Of a DNA stretch of 64,000 nt, positions 1-12,296 are shown one piece after another. The notes below the pieces were generated by a model. The model ran no database searches. It saw only the letters and a program-made list of their open reading frames with translations, and was not told the origin of the DNA. Source of the stretch: Dimorphilus gyrociliatus (taxonomy: Eukaryota; Annelida; Polychaeta; Dinophilidae); assembly GCA_904063045.1 (NCBI GenBank), contig CAJFCJ010000004.1, positions 494,195 through 558,194 of the forward strand, given 5' to 3'. Within the stretch, counting starts at the first letter, position 1. Each line of letters starts with the position of its first letter. A program made the translations under genes and the position numbers.

Positions 1-582
1 GACTTTACTCCTTTCTGTTTTATATAACACCCAGTCTAAAGTACCTTTCTAAAAACACAAAAATGAAACCGATTAGTATTTAATTAAGCTAAAAACATTT
101 CCGATATTTTGACTAGAATTTTCCTTTCATTACGCACTATACAGTGAACAACTGAAAGGAAATAATAGACCGATAGTTTGTTTGAAATATGCCAGTTGAG
201 CCGTGAAGTGTATCGTGAAGATGTCGGCAAATTCCTTTCAACTTGAGAATTCGTGCACGAGAGAAAACGTGGGCAACGGCTATATCTTGGTCTAATTATA
301 AATTACAATATAATTATTAATAAGTCACATAAAGTTAACGATGTTTTTTGAAAGATGACAAAAATACTGTTTATACAATTTATGATTTTATCGTTTACTT
401 AGACTAATAATATTAATAATGCTATTATTATTATTATAGTTTTTTGTGTAAATTATCTTATTATCTTTATTTTTCAACAAATACAATTTATATATTGTTA
501 TATGGAGATTAATAAGACTGAAAAAACATTAGATTTTCTATTAATAAAATATATAAATACTTTATATAGTTTATATATTATT

Positions 583-606
583 TATATATATATATATATA
601 TATATA
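583..606. repeat. (TA)n microsatellite
   Basis: An uninterrupted TA dinucleotide run in noncoding DNA. Confidence 0.9.
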
Positions 607-1615
607 CAGTACACATATATCTTTTTCTATTGACTTAAAAAGAATTGAGAGCTAAAGGATAGTTTAAAAAGAAAGAAGCTTCTCCATTGAAGTGTAAACA
701 ACAATTGCAAGTTACAAATTCTTAAGGCTTTTGATGGCACGTTACGATGACGTAGGGAAATCGGTTTTTTTTCTCGCCTAGCTGAAATAATAGAAGGTTT
801 AAGCAGGGGAAAAAATGGGAAAATAAGTTGGAGAACGAAAAATTGATACAAAAAAGAAATGGTAAATATTAGTATTGACTGTTGGTATAGTCAGAGTTCG
901 TGCATCACACCTACCTAAGGGGATGGTAAATGGCTGGGGAGAAGAAGGAAGATAGAAAAAGAAGTAGGTCAACAATTAGAATGCCTCAACTCTATTTGAA
1001 ATTACCTTTAATTGGAATAAATGAAAATAGGAAAATTGGGGATAAGAAGAATTATGTAACATATAAATTGGAGGAGAAAGAACTGGGAAAGAATAAAAGT
1101 AGAAAGATTGGAGGCAGGAAGCAATTAATTCAAACTAAAGGAATCCTATAAATTCTATTGCCTTTTTGCGGCATAGAGGAAATATATAGGGAAACGAGTG
1201 AAGAGAACCGATTGACGACTATATTTGCAGTTCGGCAAACGGTTTTAATTTATTACACGCTCGACTTGGCAGTTTCGGATGACAGATTGCCCCATGTTTC
1301 AATGTATAATTGGGGAAAGTGAGAATAATTTTAAAGTTCATCAAATCAATATTTTCTCTATTTTAATTAAGTAAAAACTATCATTCTAAAAATAGAAAAA
1401 TTCGATATACTTTTCTATAAATTCTCCCATCCTTTTTTGTCACTCCAAATATGTATTTACAAACATTTCATACACACTAACATTACCCTATTCACAAGCT
1501 AACTTTATAATATATAAATATATGGTATTTTCTGCAAATATACTATATATATATATATATATTGTATTGTAATACTGGATATTCAGTATTCTGGAAATAT
1601 ATACAAATAGATATA

Positions 1616-1639
1616 CATATATATATATATATATATATA
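1616..1639. repeat. (AT)n microsatellite
   Basis: An AT dinucleotide run, with a second shorter one about 60 nt to the left (1544-1562). Confidence 0.9.
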
Positions 1640-3684
1640 CCAAGTACACCTGAATATTTTTTAAAATTGCAGAAGCCTGTAAAAATATTTTGATATATAG
1701 AATACTCTTTTTTGCTGGTGAAAAGGAAAGAATAGTTGTCTACCCTAGAACTTAATTGGAATTGGGATTGTAGTAAAGGCCTACCTGCGTTCCTTTATAA
1801 GCATAAAAAAGGGGTGGAAATTTTATTGATTTTTTTTATTATGTATAAATCACTCTATCAAAACCTAATAGATAAAACTTGAAACAAAGAAATATGTGCA
1901 ATTTATTTACCGTTTCTCTCTCGTGAAGAGTAATGAATATTCCACAAACCGGTGTGTATTTAGAGATCTTCATGAAAGTACCATTTGAAGTGGATGGGCG
2001 TCATAAAGTATCAGGTAGAGCCTTCTGGTGGTATTAATATTGAAACGTCTAAAAAAAACGCTAGTGAAATAAGCAAAATAATGGTTTGGTCTTTCGCAAT
2101 TTAACTAGATTTTTTTTCTTATCTATTCTTTCATCGAAGCGAAACTCAACCTGAAGATTCTGATCACGTAGTTCTTTAATATACAAGCAAATCTGCCGTA
2201 AATAGTCTCTTAGTCACTTTCAAAAAAAATTGACATATTTTTCCAAGCTTCTCATCGATTTTCCTATTTATTAGATTTCATCTTTTTTTTCAATTTCATA
2301 TGTTTTTCTTCTTTTATCTTCAATTGTGGTTAACACATTTAACTTGTTTTATTTCTTATCTCTGCTAAAAATCTGTCAACTCTAAAAAACGTATCAGAAT
2401 TTGTTTTCTACTCATTTTTTTCTCTCTATTCGCAGAAAAATAAGAGGGAAAAAGATGTTGAAGTGGCAGAAAAATTGAATGAATCTGTAAAGCCTGGTAA
2501 AATGCAAAGAGATTTATATGTATTCCCTCACATCCGGACGATTTCCATACCGCAATACACCCTAGAATTAGGGTCAACGCATTGTATATGAAAAGCATAG
2601 TCAGTCATCCAACGTAAGAAACTGACATCTATTCTTAAGATCAGGGGAGGGGAGGGGGGAGAAGTTTACAATAGAAAATAGATTATTTACCATTAAAATC
2701 ATACATTTTTCTACCACTTCCGCTGTTAAAACGAAGAAATATGCCTTCTATCGCAGGAATGTTTTTACAAAAAACTACAATTATTATAGTTCTAGTTGTA
2801 AAGAGAGCAAGAGGGAAAAGAAAAAGAGCTCAAAGTAAAGGGGGCTAAAATAAAAGAAAGAAATAAAAAATAAAGTGATACGACTACTCTAGTACGGAAA
2901 ATATAATATTAATGTTATTAGATTTAAGGGATTGAGCCTTGTCTTATTTCGTAGTTCGTGCCTTAAACCACAAAGAGAATATTTGAAAATCATTCGGCCT
3001 GTGACTATATCCTACGGAGAATCTTTTGTCGTTTTGCCAAATTAGTCTTTATATAATTTTACTACTCTGTATAGCCCTTAGCTAAGTTGGAACTGTACAA
3101 CTGTACTATGATTTTCTAAGTTGAAAATTGTATTAGTTCCTTCCTACAACTCCCTTATTACAGATTGGAAAAAAGCTGAATAACCTTTCTAAAACCATAG
3201 TATTCTGTCCCTATCCACTTTTATTGCAGTACAAGATGAATTGAAGTCAATTAATAAAACAAGGACTTCCGTTTTCTTCCTTAAACTAAATTTCTAGCAT
3301 GGCTCAGCAAGGTAGATGGAGAATATCAAAGGGAAAACAACTTGGCGAGATAAGATTACAATAAAATATTTTTCCTTAGAAAAAAAGAACAATACACACA
3401 ATAATCACGTGATCAGGTGAAAAAAACGCCCACACCTGGTAAAGATACGAACATATTACATTTATGAGTGTATGAGTATACGTACATATTGGTATAATAT
3501 AGTAATATATAGTATATTTATAAATATATATACTTTTTATATATATTATTGTTTGATATAATGTGAAGATTTTCTATATCAAATATTTTATACGCCTACA
3601 AGATATGCATATTAGTAAAAACAAGCAAAAACATAATTACTATAGGGATTATGAACGAGTAAATAGACTTTTCTTTATATACTA

Positions 3685-6644
3685 TCAAGCATGGGATGAA
3701 TTATTGTACACATGTACAAATGAACCGGTTCGAGATAATTGAAAATCGTTCAATTTCATTTTCTCTGGTAAATCTTCAACAAATTCGGGTGTCTTCTCTT
3801 CTTTTTCTCGCTTTATTCGGACCCAATTAGCTCCCATACACATAAGGAAGTGCACCATACTTAAATTAATTAGTACAGATGCTATAAAAGCAGCTATTAA
3901 GTTGACTTGAGCACTTTTCAACTGTTTAAAAAATAGATTGAAGAACCAAACTAATATTTCTATACTTAGAAAAATTATAATACTTTTTCTAATATCGTCT
4001 TTAATAAATTAATTTTTAAATAAATGTAAAATATTACTGCTATAACAAAGCTATTTTTGTATAGTGGCGCCATCTTACTAAAATGAAAAGCGAATAAATG
4101 CAAAATAAATATACAAACTTTGGCACAAAAGAACACTTTAGCATCTGAACAATATGTGTTAGTGTTATTTCCGTCTTGTCTAATACCAAAATGTTGAGCT
4201 AACATAAGGAATGTTTCGTAAACGTTTACAATCTCATCTTTGGCTCTAGCAACAACGTTTGCTACTTGTTTAGCGTTTCTGCCAACTTCCCTTGCAGCGT
4301 TTCTTGCGCCTCTTAGAAAGCTTGTTGCTAATTTTCTACTATCCTTTAAGGCCTGTCTAGCCCATTTTACGCCCTCTCTCATTGCGCGTTCAATTATTTC
4401 ATCAGCTTTTCCAGCTAATTCTGCAGCTTTTTTAAATGCTGTCTAAAAAAATAAACAAGAGAAGAATGAATTTTTTTATACTATTATTATCCGATAGATG
4501 GAGTTTTATACAGAGAGTATTTTTCTCTATTAAGTATTAGGTTAAGGATGGACTTACATCAGCAAATTCAGTTGCTTTTTGGGCTGCTATTCTGGCCTCT
4601 TTTTCAGCTGTCTTCGCTAATTCCTTTGCCTTCTCATCCACCTCCATCCTTAATGCGTTAGCAGCCTCTTTAGCTTTTTTCCAAGCTTCTTCGGCTTTTT
4701 TCTTTGCTAATTCTGCTGTTTCTTTGGCTTTATCTCTCATATCTTCAGCAATTTTCTTTACCTGTTCAACTTTATCCTTTGCAAATTCCTCAGCCGTTTT
4801 TAATAATTTCTTGGTTTGATAAAGAACTTCTTTAGAACCTTTTTTTATAATTGCCAAGGTAGCATTCTTTAGAGGAACGATTTGAGCTTCTCCCCTCTTT
4901 ATCATCTCCTGTATATTCTTTGGAGCATCTTCTAAAGCTTTTCTTACTGCATCTTGATATTCCTTCATTTTTTCAACTGAATTTTTCACTTCTTTCTCAA
5001 TATTTTCTTTAGCTTCTTCAGCAAACTGCAATGCAGTTTTAAGAATGTGTTGGCTTTTTTTTAGAATTTCTTTTGTAGTTTTATGAATTAACTTTAGAGA
5101 CCCATCTTTCATGGTCTCTATTTCAGCCTTGCCATCTGCCAATAAGTCTTTTAGATCTTTAGATAAGGAGTTCCTAAAGTCTTTCAGTTCTTCAGCCTTC
5201 TCTTTTGCAAACTCTTCAGCAGTTTTTAAAAAAGACTTACTTTTATGTAAAATCTCCTGGCTCTCGGTATTAACAACTTGGAGAGAACCATCAGCCAAAG
5301 AGACTATTTTTGCTTTTCCATCTAAAACAAACTTTTTTAAATTTTCGGGTAAAAGTCGCCTATATTCTCTTAATTGCTCTTCCTGAAATTCTTCAACAGT
5401 TTGAAAGAGCTTTTCACTTTCATCAATTATTTCATTGGTTTTTGTATTTAAGACTTTTATAGTTCCTCCTTCGGTTGGATAGATTATTGCAGCTCCATCT
5501 TTAATTAGCTCTTTTATTTCTTCTGATAGTGTATCTCTGTAATATTTTATCTTTTCTGCTTTCTCGTTTGCAAAATCCTCTGCTGTTTTCAAATAATGAT
5601 CACTCATATGTAAAATTTCACCATCGCTAGTTCTTACGAGCTTAAATGTATTATCTGAAAGTTCAATAACTTTTGCCTCTCCTCTACTAAGCATATCTCT
5701 GTAATTGTCAGTTAAAGAATCCTTATATTCCTGCAGTGTCTCTTCTCTATAGCTGTCAAAGTCCCTCCTCCGCCGGTTTCCTAAAGGATTCCGACTTTCA
5801 TCCCATTGTTTCAATGTAGAATTTGCCATTCCAACAAACTTATCACCTACTTCCGATACCATGGCCTGCCACTGCTCGGTATCTATAGCATCTTGTACGT
5901 CATCTACCAATTTATCGAGTTCTTCTTCGCTAGGAAGCATCCCCTCAAACTGGGTGATTAATTTATCTAATACTCCGCTCTTTTCAACCTCAGTTAGGGT
6001 CTTTTCAACAGCTTTGGATGCCTCTTTAACTGCAGTCTCAACATGAGCTGGATCGAATGATTTAATTGCTCCTATTACAGACGCTGGGTTGAACTTTTCC
6101 ATGTGCTCGGGTTTAATACCGTAATCGGACAAATTAAAACAATCAGGGATCATCCCACAGACAACTACAAATACAGTAACTATCACAACAGGTATCAGTA
6201 AAATTGCTGGTAAGATTAGCCATAACAAATGTAAGCCATACGCGCTTAAAATAGCTAATACATGCTGGCATTTGGCAAAGAATCCCATACTATCCCCACA
6301 CCGAGCACAAGCCTCCTTCCTTGTATGACCCGTAAATAAGATAGCTAGGAACAAAAACCAACCAGCAGCCCCAATATGCATAAACATAACCAACCAGACA
6401 ATCTTTTTTACCCTAAAAAATAAATGTCAGTTATCTATTCGCTTGTAACAAAAGATAGTAATCTCTTACATATCAACTTCAAATTTCATAACGATGTATG
6501 AAAAGGCCGCATACAGACAAACGCAACAGATAACGGCTCCCGATACGCACATTGCAAAGGCGACAACCGATGCATATGGGACTCTTCTCATTTCGTGTTG
6601 GACGTCTTTCCATTCTGGTGCTGTTTGATAAAAAGCAAACTTGA
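3685..6644 (-). CDS. M6: M6/myelin proteolipid protein family tetraspan with giant repeat-filled extracellular loop
   Basis: Exons on the minus strand: 6470-6644 (5' partial), 4558-6412, 4230-4442, 3685-3921. Phases agree (57-, 115- and 308-nt introns) and give about 825 residues, against roughly 250-300 for usual M6/PLP. TM1 opens with RRVPYASVVAF, as in M6 (RVPYASLIA). TM2 and TM3 follow, the latter preceded by a CARCG motif like the TCGRC of PLP. The start of loop EC2 reads CFNLSDYGI, matching the conserved CLDLRQFGI type. TM4 (VNLIAAF to GANWVRIKRE) matches VHYLMVLSANWAYVK. Between EC2 and TM4 lie about 680 extra residues: acidic helices, an RRRR site, five copies of a ~60-residue repeat, and a long Ala/Lys/Glu helix. 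Family proteins are neuronal and glial membrane organisers. The true start is unknown: the reading frame is closed upstream of a possible acceptor at 6645-6646, so an upstream first exon or the ATG of MRRVPYAS is needed. The last donor (GTAAAC) is the least certain call. Confidence 0.8.
4774..5754 (-). repeat. Five tandem ~60-residue protein repeats inside M6 loop
   Basis: Each unit has a charged helix, then a pattern like DGKAxIxxLxDGSLxLV, then EILxKS, then LKTAEEFA. The LKTAEEFA-like anchors fall 62, 59, 62 and 80 codons apart, and the DGKA/RGEA anchors have the same spacing. Units are diverged from one another, so the array is old. I do not recognise the repeat as any named domain. Confidence 0.85.
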
Positions 6645-6956
6645 CTATTACCGCCCATCATTGAAAAAACTCTTATATGTTTCGTATCTATTATATCATT
6701 GAACTAGCCTTTGGGCAGTTTTGAAAATCAACATCAAAAATATATAATACACATTATATATACTATATATACAATGTATTGTATATAGTACAATATATAC
6801 TTTTTCTCTGATTTGCAAAGCGTCAGCTTGTTAACTTGAATATTATAAAATTAAAATAAAAAACAACAGTCTATTCAAAACTTTGACTAGACGAAACAAA
6901 AAAGTTATTTAATATTTTCAGGCGCCTCGTTTTCTATTTTTTTATCTATGTTAGAT

Positions 6957-6990
6957 TCTCTCTCTCTCTCTCTTTCTCTCTCTCTCGCTC
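6957..6990. repeat. (TC)n microsatellite
   Basis: An imperfect TC dinucleotide run in the upstream flank of the M6-like gene. Confidence 0.9.
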
Positions 6991-7857
6991 TATTTCTCTT
7001 TCTCTTTTCATTTGCAAAATGCATATATTTTAACGTAAGAAGCTAAAAGACGACCTTAAGAAGGAAAGTTTATAATCTTAAGCAAAGACGATGCAATATA
7101 TAATTTTATTACTTTACTAGTTAAAATTACTATGGAAACGTGATATATTAAACTTATACAAGATGGAATATGGAAGAATATTTATTAAAAATAAAGAAAA
7201 AACAATACAAACCGTCACTTTTGGTATTTCTGCATAAAAAGAAGTCTTTTGTCCTAGTCCAAAGGGACCTTGGTTTCTTTCTAGACCTTTGCTTTTCGTT
7301 TTTCGACGCCATTAAAAGTTTCCAGGAGCCAACTGGATATAAAAATTTTTGTGTAAAAGGTTTTAGCACCGGCTGTTTATACAGTTAAAAATTTTACAAT
7401 TCTTTTTTTTCATCTGTTACAGCTTTGGTATCCATTGAACGGTGTTGAATATTTACAGTCGTTGGTTTCGATAGACGGTCTACTGGTATAACAAAAGAAT
7501 AATAACTGAATTAATAATAGAAAATTAGTCTATTTCAATCATTTGTATTAAGAATGAAATGTATTTTAAAAAAACATAATTTATATACACGATTCTAATA
7601 TGTTAATTTTGTACTATAAAATAACGTTTTGCAGTCGAATAGTTATAATATTCAATATTTTTGTAGGTTTGAAAGTAATATTGAACTGCAATTTTATATT
7701 TAAAAACAACGTAATTATTAATAAATTATGTTATTGATTAGGCGTAAAGTTGAAATTTTTATGCATCCTAACTATTAAGAAATACCATTTTACTACCTAT
7801 CTTTTTAAATTAAAAGTTTTAATACACCATACAAAATAGATATTCGCAAAAAGACAA

Positions 7858-7870
7858 CGCCACCTTCTGG
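7858..7870 (-). promoter_or_regulatory. CTCF-like core
   Basis: The minus strand reads CCAGAAGGTGGCG, very close to the bilaterian CTCF core (CCASYAGRKGGCRS). A similar core lies at 8043-8055. Sequence match only; occupancy is unknown. Confidence 0.4.
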
Positions 7871-8042
7871 ATTAATCGCTTTGTTTCTGGATTTATAACT
7901 CATATTTATAAAGCATAACAAGTAAAGTATTCTAATTGTTATTATTAATATTTAAATAGGTTAAATTTATACAAAATTACTGATTTCTTTCAAAATTGCA
8001 GTTTTTTTTTCTTGATTCTTTAAAAAATTTCTAAATATCGAA

Positions 8043-8055
8043 CAGCGCCCTCTAG
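8043..8055 (-). promoter_or_regulatory. CTCF-like core
   Basis: The minus strand reads CTAGAGGGCGCTG, a good match to the CTCF core, about 180 nt from the one at 7858. Confidence 0.4.
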
Positions 8056-10969
8056 TTTTTGTTAACTTAGTTTTAATAGTTTCGATAAAGAGAGAATCAA
8101 CTTGATAGTGTATAAAACACTAAGCTAAACAAATCTCTTAGCAGAGAAGAAAAATGACTATATCTTCGCGTGAGAGGCGTCGATGACGTACGATACTGCA
8201 TCGTTCATCAGCCGGAAAATAGACGCCGCTGTTGCAGTCGAAACGGTTGCAGTTGGCGCGTGAAACAAACGTTGATTGGGTGCATGATTTATGAACCCCG
8301 AATTTTTTCTATTTTATGCATTAGTTCGCTTCCTTCTCATTTCATTGAAGAGTCCAACCCCCATTTCGGTCAGAAAAGAGAATTAAATCTATTGGAAAAT
8401 CTCTTTCACTCTTTTGTCCCAAAAGATTCGCTAATTCTAGGACCAAAGTAGATAGATTCATGTTCGGCATTGATGTATTACTTAATTTAATCAAGTTTCA
8501 TATAGAGTTAATTTTTTTCACAATATTACACAGAATAAATAAACTGTAAAGCAGATTCTGAGAGAAATGATACACTACTAGCAATGGTATCTCCATTCTC
8601 TTTATCACTAGAAACGAATGATGCATCGTTCTTCCAGCTGGACTATCAACGTGCTATCTGACAAACCGCAATTCCATTCTGTCTGCAGTAAGTGGAGGGT
8701 GGGGACTAAATACTCTAAAAGTAATATAAAATTGCTAAACAGTCTCGGAAAAGAAAGTGATAGAGATAGAGAGACAGAAGGACAGAGAGATATCAATTGC
8801 CTACTCATTCCTGGAAAGTTATATTAAAGCTAATTTGATTTTTTGGATGGGCGGAAAATTTTCCAGAGTAAGAGGGATAAAAGTGATAAATAGAGATTTA
8901 TATACGGTCGGCTAAAAAAAGAAAATAGTAGTCAATCAGAGATATAGATGTGCAAACGATTCGGAAACTGACGGTAGAAACAGGCATCTGTTTACTCTTT
9001 TGATAGACAGATTTATTTATATCTTTAGTTGACTTAAACTTTTCGATTTTTCGATTGTAAAATACAAATACCATTTTCCTATTTAAATAGTGTTTTTAGC
9101 CGAGTTTCCTGGAATTCTATAATGTAACATCACTAAAAGTATATTGTTTTTTATACTTCCCTTATCAGCATCTTATCCTCTTTCTGTGACTTCTAATATT
9201 ACGTGCTAAAAATAACTGTGTTATAGAACAGGAAGAAACTAAAAATATACGTACTCTTTTACAATAGACGTTTATGAGCGTCGGCTCTTCCGGGTCAATT
9301 ACATAATACAGACGCTTGAGTGCAGTTAATTTAGAAGCATACGAAAATACATACGAAAGCCAATTTCATGGTAAATCAAATAACGAAAAACTTATTTATT
9401 ATTACAGTTATTAGACGCAGGAACGGACAATCTTCCAATATTTTCTATTCTTCAACTGACCCAAATTCTAACTGAAAGAAAGGCGCTGAACTAATAAGGC
9501 ATATCTTAATATAGTACAAAGAAGACCTAAATCTATTCATTAATAAAAATAAGAGAAGAAAAAAAAATGTTTCTTTCAAAGTGACATTTTTACCATCTCT
9601 TAATGACGTTTCTCTTGTCCTTGAGGTATTTCATGTCAAGTTAGATTATTATTTTCTTTATTATTATCATTATTATTATTATTAATAACAATATTAATAT
9701 AATTATCACTAACTGACATTGCAGTATAAAAAAAATGAAATATGGAACTGTATTTAGTTAGTTTTCAGATCATTGGCGATTTAACGCATTAGAGTCTTAT
9801 TGAGAGTTTTGTTACAATTGTCTTGCAATCCCTAAGCTGAGTTAACAAACGGCGTCTCTGCCCGGGCCCATCAACACTAAAGCAAGCGAGTGAGAAAAAC
9901 AAACGCAATCAGACAGAGACGCCGGTCCGCAAGGGACGTTCAACGTGTGTGATTGATGAGAAGTGCACAAGAGGGCGCTGCCGAGGCGCCGAAGCTTATC
10001 TGAGATAGTGTCCCCCAAGACATTAGGGCTAGAGGCTGAATCTAAGGACTATATGTAGATAGGGTGTAATATGTATAAGTCTATGTACAACTGTACTTAA
10101 TCTTCTTTATCCCCCCTCTCCTTACTTGAGTTAGACGGAAAATCCCACCGAAGTAAACACATATATTATAAAGCGACTAGACCGGCCATTTACTGACCGA
10201 TTGCGGTTTAGACTCAATGAGGCGTCGCTCGAACCGTCTTGTATTAGACGCTTGATGAAGCATTGCAGGGCGAGATTGCGGCCGGCGGCCATCTTGATTT
10301 GTCGACCGATTATGAGAGGGGTTGAGAGAGGAAGTTTTCGAAATCTGAGTAGCGAAGAATTAAAGGCGTCGTTTCTAGAAATCGAATTATTTCAAAAATA
10401 CTACCGCTCTTCTCCTGTTTTTCCCCCTTCTTTTTATTCGATAAAGTAGATGGCTTTCTATTCTGTTTAGTTTTTAGGAGAATCTTTTTTTTCAAAATAT
10501 AGGCCTATTTTAGAGTGAATTAACTGACTGGCACGTCGACGATTATCAGTCTTGTGTTAAATTATAATATATATTCAGTTGAGTGGAAGAAGGAAGGATT
10601 GTTTTAAGGTATTAACTAATTCTCCCAATGCTCTTCCATCTTTTTCGAATGGCCAAAACGGTTTTGGACAATAAGGTAATATGTAATAAGAATAGTGAAA
10701 AAAGACAGAAAGACAGCAGTTGGACGCTTTAACGCGATTGTTTTCGACGCCCAAACAGACGAATGACGGGACCGTTTGTCTGCCTAAGCAGATTATCGGA
10801 TTACGATTCGGATTTTCGCGTCGCATATTTTTTACGTAATCCTTCAAAGAATGGAAAAAATTCCACGCTTCCCTTTCCGCATCCTCTTCCTCTTCCTAGT
10901 TCGTGTTCACTTCCTTGTTTCACTTCTTTCTTCAAGCGGTATCAAGGGAGTGTATAGGTATTTTGAGTC

Positions 10970-10980
10970 GCGCATGCGTG
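10970..10980. promoter_or_regulatory. NRF1-like site
   Basis: GCGCATGCGTG matches the NRF1 core (YGCGCATGCGCR) in a GC-richer island of an AT-rich region. Such sites usually mark promoters, but no gene start is evident beside it. Confidence 0.35.
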
Positions 10981-12063
10981 TATATCTTCCTTGTCATCCT
11001 TTTCCCATCTTAAAGACGAGCAGCACTTTAAAAAGCGCCATATGCCGCCCGGACGTCCCTTAGGAGACGGTCGTGATTCGCGTAAGGCACGCGTAACGTT
11101 CCCTTTTGTTATTCGCCCCTAAAATCGTCGCCTTTACGCCTTATTTCATTCTTGAGCAGTTTCTTTCACCTGCCATTCTTTTCTTCTCCAGCCAAACCTA
11201 TTCTTCTAACTCGTTCATTTTCATACTTGTATTTTCAAGTACATAGGCCGCTTTCATCACACCTAACTGCCATTACTTCCAAACTACCTATAACAAACTA
11301 ACTCTCACTTTTTATAATATCTTATCAAACATATTCAACTCCAAATGTCCTCTCCTTCTTACTTTTTTATGAAAAGGTATTTAATCATTTTGACATGATT
11401 GACGTTAATAATATTACGCAATTTTCTCTCTCATTTCCAAAATTATGTCAAGTTAGTTGAAAAGAAAGTATTATTTATCTTAAACATTTCTATTCAACTA
11501 TCGTTTAAAATATTTTAGATTTGGAAGAAGATATAGTAGAGAAAGCAAAATTATTCTTCCATAAGGACTTTTGAAGCAACGCTAAGAAATTTGTTTACGC
11601 TATGTTTAAGGCGTTGTGACGCCCTCACGTCGATTAGTCATACGATATGTTACTCTTTTTAAACAAGAAAATTGTTCAAAATGAACACAGAAGATTAAGA
11701 AATTGGCAAGAAATGAAAAAAATACATGAGTAAAGAACACAGCGAGAGAGAAAGAGAAGGGGAAAAGATAAAAAGAGAACAAATAATTGATTAATTGGTG
11801 TTAAATAACTCTTGTCATAATTGCAATAAAACTTGTATACTCTGCATACGAAATGAAGGAGGAAGGATAAGATGAAGGAGAAGGATGAAAGGAAAATTGA
11901 TAAAAAAAAGAATTTTTTTGAATAAATTGCCATATGTCCATGGAACAAATTCAAAAAGGATTTGTCACGGTCTAAAAAAAGAATACCTTTTATGTTTGTG
12001 TATAAAAAAAGCATGAATAATTATAAAAAATATATAAAAAGTGTTCACTGACCCTTTTATAAA

Positions 12064-12296
12064 CTAGCCCATATTATTCTTTACTGTTTTGTTCAATTCT
12101 CGTATGCATTCGGGGCATGCCAACTCTTCTTTTTCATATATAAATATATAGGATTTAGAGTATGCGTAAGCTCTTGTGACAATAATTATTTCTACATTAT
12201 ATTGGGATTTGTCACATTCTCTTATATTCCCGAATTTACACCATCTCCCATTTCCATATAACGACAGCTGACTCTTCTTCAAATCCCCGAACGTCT
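12064..12296 (-). CDS. Putative terminal exon of an unidentified protein
   Basis: On the minus strand a strong acceptor (a T run followed by CAG) is followed by 76 open codons and a TAG. The peptide begins TFGDLKKSQLSLYGNGRW and contains four cysteines, including a CPEC pair near its end, plus many aromatic residues. Its composition is protein-like and not simple repeat. The preceding exon should lie to the right, but none could be assigned between here and 15.6 kb. An NRF1-like site at 12875-12885 could be its promoter. I do not recognise the family; it may be a secreted or ectodomain tail. A chance ORF is possible. Confidence 0.45.

Larger units (their letters stand above)
1..3684. other. 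Noncoding AT-rich flank
   Basis: No convincing gene is visible on either strand. The stretch holds TA microsatellites near 583-606, 1544-1562 and 1616-1639, poly-T and poly-A tracts, and short random ORFs with no splice context or recognisable family. The 3' end of the M6-like gene (minus strand) lies just to the right. Confidence 0.6.
6645..12063. other. Noncoding region with GC-rich islands
   Basis: No supported coding exon. It should contain the promoter and first exon of the M6-like gene. Visible elements include a TC microsatellite (about 6957-6990), CTCF-like cores near 7858-7870 and 8043-8055, and a GC-richer island at about 9.85-11.1 kb. That island has several GACGCC elements, a YY1-like GGCCATCTTG near 10287-10296 and an NRF1-like GCGCATGCGTG at 10970-10980, and it could be a promoter for an unannotated transcript. 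The short ORFs here look random. Confidence 0.5.

Noticed and set aside
3685-3921. First read as a separate small membrane protein
   Set aside because: An acceptor precedes it, the frame lacks its own ATG, and the sequence matches TM4 of M6/PLP, so it was joined to the upstream repeat exon.
8170-8451. Plus-strand 93-codon ORF
   Set aside because: Composition is unlike a protein family, and it overlaps GC-rich putative regulatory DNA.
10201-10449. Plus-strand ORF rich in Arg/Cys in a GC-rich island
   Set aside because: No family resemblance and no splice context. Its openness is explained by local GC richness, which lowers stop-codon frequency.
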